This document shows positions 7,457 to 15,189 of a DNA stretch of 32,491 nucleotides, one piece after another. Origin of the DNA: Spirochaetota bacterium (GTDB lineage Bacteria; Spirochaetota; UBA4802; JAGODF01); contig JAKQCH010000040.1 in the NCBI GenBank assembly GCA_029573825.1, positions 1-32,491 on the forward strand. Direction: 5' to 3'. A program made the position numbers and the translations under genes. The stretch's first letter is position 1, and each line of letters opens with the position of its first letter. The notes under the pieces are model-generated. The model was given only the letters and a program-made list of their open reading frames with translations, did no database searches and was not told where the DNA came from.

Positions 7457-8008
7457 TCATAGGTCCCAATATACCTGCATTGTATCTTTCAGTCTTTTTT
7501 TTACGTCGGCACTTTTCACCATGGCGGCAATTTCAAGGGCAAAGGGAATTGCGCATCCGGGGCCTCGCCCGGTGATAATGTTCCCGTCAACCGTAACGGG
7601 ATCGCCGGTGATTTCCGCGCCCCTCAGTTCTTCTTCAAATCCCGGAAAACAGGTTGCCCGTTTCCCCGAAAGTATTCCCGCATGGCCCAGAACAAGGGGC
7701 GCGGCACAGATTGCGCCAATATATCCACCTCTGTTATTAATCATGTTGATGACTGAGAGGACCGATTTGCTGTTCCGGAGATTCTCACTCCCCGGCATCC
7801 CCCCCGGCAAAATAATGCCGCCATAGTCGTCCGCGTCAATGTCTTCAATCCAGCTGTCCGCAGTGACGGAAATACCATGGGAGCCGGTGACAGGATTTTC
7901 CCCGAGATGTGCCGATGTTACGGCTATTCCGGCTCTTCTGAGCACATCGACAATGGTGACGCCTTCGATCTCTTCAAAACCTTCAGCGAAAGGTACCAGC
8001 ATTTTCAT
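7457..8008 (-). CDS. DJ-1/PfpI family protein
   Basis: The 183-residue protein matches the DJ-1/YajL/ThiJ branch: EGFEEIE at residues 9-15 (with the Glu partner of the active Cys), IILPGGMPG at 65-73, and the nucleophile elbow GAICAAP with Cys101. Length is normal for the family. Relatives include redox-sensitive chaperones and deglycase/glyoxalase-type enzymes; the exact activity cannot be read from sequence. The start has AAAGGAAG 5-8 bases upstream. It is the first gene of an operon with the cyclic-nucleotide-domain gene, whose SD overlaps this gene's stop, so translation is probably coupled. Confidence 0.93.
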   Translation of the reverse strand: MKMLVPFAEGFEEIEGVTIVDVLRRAGIAVTSAHLGENPVTGSHGISVTADSWIEDIDADDYGGIILPGGMPGSENLRNSKSVLSVINMINNRGGYIGAICAAPLVLGHAGILSGKRATCFPGFEEELRGAEITGDPVTVDGNIITGRGPGCAIPFALEIAAMVKSADVKKRLKDTMQVYWDL

Positions 8009-8041
8009 GACTTACTTCCTTTAGAATTTGCCATTACAGGT

Positions 8042-8089
8042 TATCGTATATACTACACAGGAATGCCCGGATATTAATAATATCGTATA
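8042..8089. promoter_or_regulatory. Direct repeat and palindrome upstream of the DJ-1 gene
   Basis: TATCGTATA occurs at 8042-8050 and again at 8081-8089. The second copy overlaps a 15-base palindrome, GATATTAATAATATC, at 8070-8084. The cluster lies 34-81 bases upstream of the DJ-1 start, where a promoter and operator are expected. Confidence 0.3.
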
Positions 8090-8155
8090 AAGATGCAACG
8101 GAAAAACAAAAAAAAACGACGGGGACCGGTTTTTGGCTGTGGCAACAATTTTCGC

Positions 8156-8184
8156 TTGAATTATTTGAACAGGATTTGTACTTT
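8156..8184 (+). promoter_or_regulatory. Candidate promoter for the xpaC-telA unit
   Basis: TTGAAT (8156-8161), a 17-base spacer, then TACTTT (8179-8184), about 120 bases before the xpaC-like start. The 294-base gap 8009-8302 otherwise holds only the DJ-1 upstream repeats and no convincing gene. Confidence 0.35.
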
Positions 8185-8302
8185 TTTACATGAACTATGG
8201 CAGCCAGCCACCCCGTGGCGAATGATACCCACAGGGATTATAAGTAGTGAGGCGCGGGATGTTGGAATTGTACATGGAGAGATATAACGAGGTGGTTATC
8301 CG

Positions 8303-8929
8303 ATGGCGGAGAAGAAGGGAAATAGTATAGCTCGGCAGGTGATTAAATTTTCGATCGCAGTTGCGATTTTACTGGTGCTGAAGCTGGTTTTTTTAAAGGG
8401 ACTGTTTATCTCAGTTCTGATGGGGCTTGTCGGTTACATCGTGGCGGGATTTGTGCTGCCCTCCTTTGATAAATCCCCTGATGATTTTCATATTCCCGCG
8501 GATGCGGGCATTTCCGCGTCCGAAGCGAAGCGCGTCATCAGTGAGAGCACCAGCAAGGTAAAGGAAATCCGCGCCATGACAATGAAGGTGCGCAACAACC
8601 AGGTTGCGGAAGAAATCAGGGATATCTGCAAATCTGCGATGGATATCATCGAAAACTTTAAAAAAGACCCGAAAGACATCAAAAAGGCGAAGCAGTTCAT
8701 TAACTATTATCTCGATTCGACGGTTAAGATTGTAACACGGTATGTTGAGCTATCGGAGACAAAAAATATCACCCCGGAAATTGATAAAAGCCTGAAGAAG
8801 GTTGAAGGGATTCTGCAGACAATCAGGGAGTCCTTCGAGCGGCAGCTTGAGAAACTGCTTCAGGACGATCTCCTTGATCTTGATGTTGAAGTTGAAGTCC
8901 TTGAGAGAACCATGCGATTAGAGGGATAG
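8303..8929 (+). CDS. XpaC-like membrane protein (5-bromo-4-chloroindolyl phosphate hydrolysis family)
   Basis: The 208-residue protein has a short basic start, then two adjacent hydrophobic helices at about residues 13-52 (IAVAILLVLKLVFLKGLF and LMGLVGYIVAGFVLP). A long helical cytoplasmic region follows, with the XpaC-type I-x-x-I-C-K-S-A-M-D-I-I-E-N-F pattern near 108-125 and repeated amphipathic helices to the end. XpaC family members are paired with TelA, as here. The family name comes from a phosphatase-like plate phenotype in Bacillus and does not establish an enzyme. The start has GAGGTGG 7-12 bases upstream. TelA follows 130 bases later. Confidence 0.8.
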   Translation: MAEKKGNSIARQVIKFSIAVAILLVLKLVFLKGLFISVLMGLVGYIVAGFVLPSFDKSPDDFHIPADAGISASEAKRVISESTSKVKEIRAMTMKVRNNQVAEEIRDICKSAMDIIENFKKDPKDIKKAKQFINYYLDSTVKIVTRYVELSETKNITPEIDKSLKKVEGILQTIRESFERQLEKLLQDDLLDLDVEVEVLERTMRLEG

Positions 8930-9059
8930 CCCGGTCCCCGGGGAGAAAAATTTTCTTAATCAAATTTTTGAATGAACAGGTATCATGTATTCTTGTTTAT
9001 GAGTGAAGAATATATGTGTGTGAAATATACAGTATACATCAAACCATAAGGAGGAACCG

Positions 9060-10136
9060 ATGGATATTGCAGCCCAACAGCCCCAGGAAGTGACCGCCTT
9101 TGAAAAACTCAACGATGAAGAGAAGAAAAAGGTGGAGGAAATCAGAAGTTCATTTAATGTGGACGATTCACAGGAAATAATCCAGTTCGGAGTCGGCGCG
9201 CAGAGCAAAATTTCCGGATTTGCAGACAATATCCTGGACCAGATCAGGGCGAAGGACGCGGGTTACGCGGGAGAAGTGCTTACCGAACTGATGCTGAAAG
9301 TAAAAGAAATCGATGTCGACAGCCTGTCCGATGGAAGTTTTGTTTCAAAAATTCCGATTATCGGCAGCATCGTGGACTCCGCGAAAAAATTCGCCGCCCG
9401 TTTCCAGAAACTCAGCACGGAAATTGAAAATATTATCGACGAGCTCACAAAAGCCCGGATGCAGCTTTTGAAGGACGTCACGCTGTTTGATAACCTCTAT
9501 GAAAAGAACCTCGAATACCTGAAGGAACTGGACCTCTATATTATTGCCGGCCAGATGAAGATAAAGGATATCCAGGAAAAAGTGCTCCCTGAACTGAAGG
9601 CGAAGGCCGATGCCAGCGGTGATCCCGTGGACGCCCAGAAGTATCAGGACATGAACCAGATGCTTAACAGGTTCGAGAAGAAAATTCATGATCTGAAACT
9701 CAGCAGAATGGTGTCCATCCAGACATCTCCCCAAATACGGCTCATTCAGAACAACAATCAGGTTCTTGTTGAGAAAATTCAGAGTTCAATCCTGAATACA
9801 ATTCCGCTGTGGAAAAACCAGATAATAATCGCGATCGGTATCTTCCGGCAGAAAAAAGCGCTGAAGCTTCAGAAGGAAGTCACTGACACCACCAATCAGC
9901 TCCTCTCAAAAAATGCGGAGATGCTGAAGGACAGTACTATCGAAGTCGCAAAAGAATCTGAACGCGGTATTGTCGATATTGAAACACTGAAGAAAGTGAA
10001 TAATGATCTCATCAGCACAATCGAGGAGACATTGAAGATACAGCAGGAAGGAAAACTGAAACGCCAGCAGGCGGAAGTGGAACTTTCACAGCTTGAAAAT
10101 GATCTGAAGAAGAAACTCACTGAGATCAAAGGATAG
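9060..10136 (+). CDS. TelA-family toxic-anion-resistance protein
   Basis: This 358-residue, almost all-helical, soluble protein has the family's characteristic core: FQKLSTEIENIIDELTKAR near residues 120-138, NLYEKNLEYLKELDLYI near 147-163, and SPQIRLIQNNNQVLVEKIQSS followed by TIPLWKNQI around 222-252. The last 80 residues are coiled-coil. TelA relatives are linked to tellurite, bacteriocin and antibiotic tolerance, probably at the cell envelope, but the mechanism is unknown. A perfect SD (GGAGG) lies 5 bases before ATG. It sits directly downstream of the XpaC-like gene, its usual partner. A hairpin at 10168-10194 separates it from the convergent TetR gene. Confidence 0.92.
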   Translation: MDIAAQQPQEVTAFEKLNDEEKKKVEEIRSSFNVDDSQEIIQFGVGAQSKISGFADNILDQIRAKDAGYAGEVLTELMLKVKEIDVDSLSDGSFVSKIPIIGSIVDSAKKFAARFQKLSTEIENIIDELTKARMQLLKDVTLFDNLYEKNLEYLKELDLYIIAGQMKIKDIQEKVLPELKAKADASGDPVDAQKYQDMNQMLNRFEKKIHDLKLSRMVSIQTSPQIRLIQNNNQVLVEKIQSSILNTIPLWKNQIIIAIGIFRQKKALKLQKEVTDTTNQLLSKNAEMLKDSTIEVAKESERGIVDIETLKKVNNDLISTIEETLKIQQEGKLKRQQAEVELSQLENDLKKKLTEIKG

Positions 10137-10167
10137 CCTGCGCAATTATCTGAAATGCAGCACTTCT

Positions 10168-10194
10168 TTCCTCCCTGCGTTCTGCAGGGAGGAG
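10168..10194. terminator. Hairpin between telA and tetR (convergent)
   Basis: CCTCCCTGC (10170-10178) and GCAGGGAGG (10184-10192) form a perfect 9-bp stem with a 5-base loop, extendable by two pairs. No long T-run follows on either strand, so it is a likely but weak bidirectional terminator. Confidence 0.6.
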
Positions 10195-10229
10195 CAATTC
10201 TTTCCACAAGGGTCCGGCTCGCGGCGGAC

Positions 10230-10826
10230 TCACCCTTTGAAAAGAGAGTTGATGTATCCCACCAGTTTCATCGGGTCAAGCTGTATGGGATCGACTGATT
10301 CGAAAAGGCTCGCGCTGAATACCACCTGCTGCGCTATCCGTGCGATGAAGAGGGAGTCGTAATCGGCCTTTCTACGTCCGGGAACATTTGTCCGGGCCTC
10401 TTTCACAATCCCCTGGTACATGGAGAGGTGTCTCCTTACAAATTCCCGGAGGGGCCTCATTATCCGTTCATCTTCAAATCCGTACAGGACAAGATTGATA
10501 AAGATCTTGATGGTTTTTCTGTCCATTACAAATTTCTCAATCCCGTAGAGGGCCGAAATTCCCGCCTTTTCATTTGAGAGGAGGTCCCCCTTGATGACCG
10601 CAAGATGGTCATGAATAATTTCTGTAAAGAGATTATTCATGAGGTCCAGATACAGCTCCTCTTTCGTGGGAAAATAGTAGAGCAGTCCTCCCTTGGAGAA
10701 TCCCGCTTCATCTGCCACATCCTGCACTGTTATCCTGGAATACACGTCACGTTCCAGGCACCGCATCAGGGCGTCCGTGATCAACTTCTTCTTGTTTTCA
10801 ATTTTTTCTGCTTTTGTCTGTTTCAT
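10230..10826 (-). CDS. TetR/AcrR-family transcriptional regulator
   Basis: The start is taken as ATG 10826, giving 198 residues. The frame can be extended to a TTG at 10922, but that TTG is part of a good -35 hexamer and would add 32 residues with no homology. The N-terminal HTH is canonical: ITDALMRCLERDVYSRITVQDVADEAGFSKGGLLYYFPTKEELYLDL, with recognition helix FSKGGLLYYF around residues 44-53. The C-terminal ligand domain is divergent. It converges on the XpaC-TelA pair; whether it controls them is unknown. A TATAG-N3-CTATA palindrome over its own promoter suggests autoregulation. Confidence 0.93.
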   Translation of the reverse strand: MKQTKAEKIENKKKLITDALMRCLERDVYSRITVQDVADEAGFSKGGLLYYFPTKEELYLDLMNNLFTEIIHDHLAVIKGDLLSNEKAGISALYGIEKFVMDRKTIKIFINLVLYGFEDERIMRPLREFVRRHLSMYQGIVKEARTNVPGRRKADYDSLFIARIAQQVVFSASLFESVDPIQLDPMKLVGYINSLFKG

Positions 10827-10889
10827 GGTACTGCGTATCCTGTTATAGACAATTGAGGAAAAAACTGTCCCCCCTGCCTGCATCCTGTG

Positions 10890-10922
10890 TATAGTATCTA
10901 TAACGGCTGTATCCGAGGTCAA
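10890..10922 (-). promoter_or_regulatory. tetR promoter with overlapping palindrome
   Basis: On the minus strand TTGACC (10922-10917), an 18-base spacer and GATACT (10898-10893). The 13-base palindrome TATAGATACTATA (10902-10890) covers the -10. An operator at this place is typical of TetR autoregulation. Confidence 0.4.
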
Positions 10923-10987
10923 TTAAAAGAGATTTTATTAATAATATTTTTTTTTGCTTATCCGCGATGACGCAAAAATTGTTCCTG

Positions 10988-11016
10988 TTGAAATCCTGTT
11001 CAATATATGGTAAAAA
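10988..11016 (+). promoter_or_regulatory. Candidate promoter for the FN3-like protein gene
   Basis: TTGAAA (10988-10993), a 17-base spacer and TAAAAA (11011-11016), preceded by TGG as in an extended -10. It is about 97 bases before ATG 11113. Confidence 0.4.
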
Positions 11017-11112
11017 ACGCAATGTGCGGGATTTGAATATAATATTCATTCAAGTGAAAATGTAATAGTACCGATCAGTAACTATACAATACTACTGTAA
11101 ACAGAAGATCCT

Positions 11113-12897
11113 ATGAATACATTAGATTACACAAAACGGGCCGTTACCATACTGATATGCCTTATAACGATAGGGGTATTTAATTCCCATGCTATCAGGT
11201 CACAGTTCCTGGATATTGATGAAGGCAGCGGCGATTCCGGAACATCCGTTGTTGAGAAGCAGGAGACGGCACGGTCGCTGCCTCCCTATATCGCAACAAA
11301 TATTCAGGCCCGCAGATTGGATAATATCCGGGGAGCGGTTAAAATTACCTGGGAGAAAAATCCTGAATCCGATGAAAGTTTCATTGTGGGAAGGGCCACG
11401 GAAGTCCCCCATAATACGGAAAAAGCCCTGAATGCGATATCAATTAAACTCGTGGCTCCGGGGGAAGAGCTGTCCGCCATTGACTCCAACCTGCCTCCGG
11501 GACAGTATTACTATGTGGTATTATCCCGAACGAAGGTCATGGATAAAGATGTTGAGCTCCATCCCAATGTAAACTATACCACTGTTCCCGTGGTGATTGA
11601 GCGTGAATCCCGCCGGATAGATGAACGGAACATGCCCGATAAGGTGACCCTTATACACGCCATGATTGTCAACAGGACAAGGGTGCTCCTGACATGGAGG
11701 GGGATACAATCTCCTGACGCGACATACACCATATACCGTGACACATCGCCCTTAAACACCCCTGAAAGGATACGAAGCGCCAGGAAGATCGGCGTTGTCG
11801 ACGCCACAAAGGAGAGCTATGTTGACAGGTCTATTGATAAAACCGGAACATTTTTTTATGCGGTAACGACAAAAGACAGGTCGGGGAATGAGGACCTGCA
11901 GCTTACTCCGGACCAGAGCTACACCGCGACGGGGCTTTTTGTTGCCCTGGAATCCCGCAATATCGTGTCGGGATTGAGAGTGGATAACCTCTCGGAGAAT
12001 TCGGTCAGACTGAAGTGGCATGGTGCTGAAGCGGCGGTGGGGGGCAGTTTCCTTATTTACCGGGACATCCAGCCCATTACTGACCCGGAAAAGATCGCCT
12101 TGGCAACCCATATCGGCACTGTTCCGATGAGTACCACAGAGTATATTGACAGAAATCTCAATAAGGGGGCCTTCTATTATGCCGTGATCGGGAAACGTGC
12201 CAATGGCACTGTCGATACCGCTCTGATTGAGGATTCTAACTATACATCCCGGCCCGTTGTTGTCGGAAGCCGTTACAGGGTGACCGGAATCAATTCGGTG
12301 TACAGGGAAAACAAAGTGTATGTGATATGGCGATACAGCGGCTCAACGGGAAGCAGGGCCTTCCGGGTACTGCGGCTTGAAAGAAAGATAACGGATCTCC
12401 GCGGGGTATCAAATTCTCAGATTGTGGGAAGGGTGAATATCCTGCACCGGAAGTTTGTTGACAATAATCCTCCCGGAGGTAAATACTATTATGCTCTGGT
12501 TCCTGATAAACGGGAACAATGGAACCGGTACGGGCTTCGGGCCGGAATGAATATTACCGACCGTGCGGTATCCGCCCGTGACGATACGGTACGTGAACAG
12601 AAAGAAGATTCCCGGCAGCCGCAGCGCGAGTACCGCCGTTCGGGAATTGATAATATTTTACGAATGACCTTTTTCCGGGGACGGTTCGGGCTTGCTATAA
12701 AAAGACTGCATATTGCTCTTCCGCAGACCGATAATCAGTATGATGCTGCGAAGGCGAGGCTATTTATAGGGAGGTCTCTCATTGAGCTGGGGAAATACCG
12801 GGAGTCTCTGCATTATACTCTCAGCCGGGATGTAAAACGGCATTTTCCCATGGATTCCCGGTTCTGGAGCAGTTATGCGATTTCCAGAGTCCGTTAG
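11113..12897 (+). CDS. Secreted protein with fibronectin-III-like repeats and a C-terminal TPR-like segment
   Basis: The 594-residue protein has an export signal (hydrophobic residues 10-23, possible cleavage near SHAIRSQ). Residues about 60-490 hold four related beta-sandwich-like units. Each has a V-x-I/L-x-W strand, a Y-x-I-Y-R or similar strand, a Y-x-D-x3-L/I turn, and a F/Y-Y-Y-A/V-V strand. The NYTTVPVV / NYTSRPVV phrase recurs between units. These fit FN3 domains. The last 70 residues contain LFIGRSLIELGKYRESLHYTL, a TPR-like helix pair. It probably acts in the periplasm or at the cell surface as an adhesive or assembly protein. The SD is only AGAAG. The anchored TPR gene follows 71 bases later, suggesting an operon. 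Confidence 0.75.
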   Translation: MNTLDYTKRAVTILICLITIGVFNSHAIRSQFLDIDEGSGDSGTSVVEKQETARSLPPYIATNIQARRLDNIRGAVKITWEKNPESDESFIVGRATEVPHNTEKALNAISIKLVAPGEELSAIDSNLPPGQYYYVVLSRTKVMDKDVELHPNVNYTTVPVVIERESRRIDERNMPDKVTLIHAMIVNRTRVLLTWRGIQSPDATYTIYRDTSPLNTPERIRSARKIGVVDATKESYVDRSIDKTGTFFYAVTTKDRSGNEDLQLTPDQSYTATGLFVALESRNIVSGLRVDNLSENSVRLKWHGAEAAVGGSFLIYRDIQPITDPEKIALATHIGTVPMSTTEYIDRNLNKGAFYYAVIGKRANGTVDTALIEDSNYTSRPVVVGSRYRVTGINSVYRENKVYVIWRYSGSTGSRAFRVLRLERKITDLRGVSNSQIVGRVNILHRKFVDNNPPGGKYYYALVPDKREQWNRYGLRAGMNITDRAVSARDDTVREQKEDSRQPQREYRRSGIDNILRMTFFRGRFGLAIKRLHIALPQTDNQYDAAKARLFIGRSLIELGKYRESLHYTLSRDVKRHFPMDSRFWSSYAISRVR

Positions 12898-12968
12898 GCA
12901 GGGTAATGCCGGAAGCATGATACGTAAAAAATATTGAATAAATCCTTTCGATAAAAGGAGACTGTCTC

Positions 12969-14240
12969 ATGAATTGGAAAGTTCTAAGCGGAATAATGCT
13001 GATAACCCTTGGCGTCGGATTGTTCCTGTATTATGATTACAATGTCCGTCCTGAACGGGAGGCAAGGGAAATGCTCGCCGAGGCGAAGATGATTTATGAG
13101 CGGGGCGATGAGGCCGGTGACAGGAATACGATCAACCAGTCTATCACCCTTTTTACAAAACTCATTGCCCGTTATCCTGAGACGAAGCCGGTCCAGGAAG
13201 CCTATTATTATATAGGGAAAAGCTATGAGAACCTTAATCTCTACCGCCTTGCCTATCTGAAATATTCATCAATCCTGAGGAACAATCACCCCGATGTCTC
13301 TGACGGCCTGAAGAAAGACATTATGGTGCGTCTCGCAAGGATCAATGTGATGAAGCAGTATTCAGAGGAAGGGGTCCATCAGCTCTATTCCCTGCTTAAT
13401 AATTCCAGCAACAGGGAGTTCAGGGCGCGTGTATACTCTGAACTGGGACATACCTATTTGAAAACCCGTGAGTTTAACAGGGCAAAGAGAATGTTCGATA
13501 TCGCCCTTCATGAAAACGGCGGCAACGAGGAGGCGCTCCTCGGTAAAGCCCGCGCTTTTATGCATATGGGTCAGGACAACCAGGCGTATGATCTCTATGA
13601 GTATTTCCTCCGCTATTACGGTGCAATAAGTCAGTATTCGAAAGACGTACGGAACTCCTACCGTGACCAGGCGTACCGCAGCGGTCTCAGGGCATACCGC
13701 GGAGGCAATCACTGGAACGCGATTTCTTATTTCAACAGGGTGCTGCGTAATTTTCCCTATGACAGCAAAGCGGAAAACGCACTCTACTGGACAGGTGAAT
13801 CATATTTCGCGATGAACAGGTTTGATAAGGCGCTGGGGTATTTTGACCGGGTTCTTTCCAACGGACATTATCAGAAAGACCAGGATGCCCAGATTAAAAA
13901 AGGGTATGCGTATTTTTCAATTCGGAAGTTTGATCTTGCGGCACGGGAATTCCAGCGGTATTTGAGTAACTATCCAAGGGGAAGATATTCACACGTCGCC
14001 CGCCAGTGGAAAAACATGAGCACAAAAGAGCTCCTGTACCGCATTGAAGCGCAGCGCCTTCCTTCTGTGCAGAACAGGGAGGAACGCAGTCCCGACAGTG
14101 AAGACAGCGCCCCGCAGCAACAGCAGCAGAATGAAAATGAATTCGGCGACCTGGGTGATGAGGAAATCTCCGGGACAGATGAATTCCGCACAACCGACGG
14201 AGGGGAACGGATAAATCTGGAGAATGTTGCCGAACTGTAG
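12969..14240 (+). CDS. Membrane-anchored TPR protein
   Basis: The 423-residue protein begins with an uncleaved-looking anchor (residues 5-22, LSGIMLITLGVGLFLYY). About seven TPR-type repeats follow from residue 35 to about 350, for example AYYYIGKSYENLNLYRLAYLKY, VYSELGHTYLKTREFNRAKRMF, ALYWTGESYFAMNRFDKALGYF and KKGYAYFSIRKFDLAAREFQ. The middle and C-terminal units resemble the YbgF/BamD style used in envelope assembly. The last 60 residues are Gln/Glu/Asp-rich and probably disordered. The SD AAGGAG lies about 8 bases from ATG. It is the likely operon partner of the FN3-like protein and is closed by the terminator at 14275-14304. Confidence 0.82.
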   Translation: MNWKVLSGIMLITLGVGLFLYYDYNVRPEREAREMLAEAKMIYERGDEAGDRNTINQSITLFTKLIARYPETKPVQEAYYYIGKSYENLNLYRLAYLKYSSILRNNHPDVSDGLKKDIMVRLARINVMKQYSEEGVHQLYSLLNNSSNREFRARVYSELGHTYLKTREFNRAKRMFDIALHENGGNEEALLGKARAFMHMGQDNQAYDLYEYFLRYYGAISQYSKDVRNSYRDQAYRSGLRAYRGGNHWNAISYFNRVLRNFPYDSKAENALYWTGESYFAMNRFDKALGYFDRVLSNGHYQKDQDAQIKKGYAYFSIRKFDLAAREFQRYLSNYPRGRYSHVARQWKNMSTKELLYRIEAQRLPSVQNREERSPDSEDSAPQQQQQNENEFGDLGDEEISGTDEFRTTDGGERINLENVAEL

Positions 14241-14274
14241 AATTGTGAAGCAGAACAAGTATTGAAATATAAGG

Positions 14275-14304
14275 AGAGACCGGTGAAAGCCGGTCTCTTT
14301 TTTT
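14275..14304 (+). terminator. Intrinsic terminator
   Basis: AGAGACCGG (14275-14283), loop TGAAAG and CCGGTCTCT (14290-14298), followed by T7. This is a classic Rho-independent terminator for the FN3/TPR unit. Confidence 0.93.
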
Positions 14305-14492
14305 AATTGTCCATTGCTATTGGTGTAGTTCCCTGCTGATATTAGCGCTGATTACCTTGATACAACGCATTACCAGAATATATATCCGGAATGTCAGAGA
14401 CTATTTTGTGCTCTTCGACCCCGGTTCCGCAGCTCGTGCCGCGAATATTTCCTCGAAAACATAGTAAAATGAAATAATCGAAACTTGATTGT

Positions 14493-14507
14493 ATTGCATG
14501 TTGCAAT
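14493..14507. promoter_or_regulatory. Palindrome upstream of the sigma-54 promoter (candidate enhancer site)
   Basis: ATTGCATGTTGCAAT is a 6-3-6 palindrome centred about 140 bases before the expected start site. That is the normal distance for an enhancer-binding-protein site. The 461-base gap 14241-14701 otherwise holds the terminator, the promoter at 14614 and AT-rich DNA without a gene. Confidence 0.35.
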
Positions 14508-14613
14508 GCATGAACTATGAATTAAAAAAATAAAAAAAGGTTTTATCCCATAAAAAACATTCTTCGGGGTAAAAGAGTCACTGTTTCGAATAATTCTTCC
14601 CGGCACTGACATG

Positions 14614-14630
14614 TTGGCATAAAACTTGCT
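14614..14630 (+). promoter_or_regulatory. Sigma-54 (RpoN) type -24/-12 promoter
   Basis: TTGGCATAAAACTTGCT matches the consensus YTGGCACG-N4-TTGCW at all strongly conserved positions, with GG (14616-14617) and GC (14628-14629) 12 bases apart. The expected start is near 14641, about 60 bases before the NifX-like gene. A sigma-70-like TATAAT also occurs at 14632-14637, so dual use is possible. Confidence 0.7.
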
Positions 14631-14701
14631 TTATAATATTAGTATATTCTGTAGAGCTGTATTAAATTGCAGCAATTACTCAGATCTGTAGGAGGAGACA
14701 A

Positions 14702-15100
14702 ATGATGACAGTTGCATGTGCAACCGATGACGGCAGCAATTTTTCAGAGAAGCATTTTGGTGACGCGGAAAAGTATGTAATTTATGAAGTTAGCGGCGAA
14801 GGTGAAAAGTATCTGGAAACGATGGAGAACATTACCGTCAGCTGTATTGAACGTGACGAAATACATGGAGACCCGGTCAAGGCAAAACATGTTATGATGC
14901 TTTTGAAAGAAAAAGGCGTCCAGGTCCTCATCAACCGGAAGTTCGGGCCGAACATTCAACGGATCAAAATCCGTTTTTTACCGGTCATTACGCGAAAAAC
15001 GAATATTGAAGAAGGACTCCTGCAGATAAAGGAGAATCTCGCATTGCTGGAGGATGAGTATCAAAGAGGTGCCAACCGTAAACACATTGTACTTACCTGA
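14702..15100 (+). CDS. NifX/NifB-type FeMo-cofactor-binding domain protein
   Basis: The 132-residue protein fits the dinitrogenase iron-molybdenum cofactor biosynthesis domain (PF02579). It opens VACATDDGSNFSEKHFGDAEKYVIYEV, where the N-F-S-x-H-F-G-D-A phrase is diagnostic. A central VLINRKFGPNI (residues about 75-85) and a late NIEEGLLQIKENL helix follow. Such stand-alone domains bind metal-sulfur clusters or act as redox/metal carriers. Nothing in the window encodes nitrogenase, so a role in nitrogen fixation is not shown. The SD GGAGG lies 6 bases before ATG 14702 (a second ATG follows at once). A sigma-54 promoter lies upstream and the flavoprotein gene downstream. Confidence 0.88.
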   Translation: MMTVACATDDGSNFSEKHFGDAEKYVIYEVSGEGEKYLETMENITVSCIERDEIHGDPVKAKHVMMLLKEKGVQVLINRKFGPNIQRIKIRFLPVITRKTNIEEGLLQIKENLALLEDEYQRGANRKHIVLT

Positions 15101-15126
15101 TGGCTGGTTCCGTGAACTGATATCTC

Positions 15127-15153
15127 CCCGGCATAAATGAACAGAATGCCGGG
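15127..15153 (+). other. Intercistronic stem-loop
   Basis: CCCGGCAT (15127-15134) and ATGCCGGG (15146-15153) form a perfect 8-bp stem with an 11-base loop between the NifX-like and flavoprotein genes. No T-run follows, so it is more likely an RNA-processing or stability element than a full terminator. Confidence 0.5.
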
Positions 15154-15189
15154 AAATGCAGTGAATAATTAATAATTAAGGATAGGATT

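Noticed and set aside
8093-8287. Possible 64-codon gene between the DJ-1 and XpaC genes
   Set aside because: It has no SD, an unusual composition (KNKKKRRG start), and overlaps the candidate xpaC promoter.
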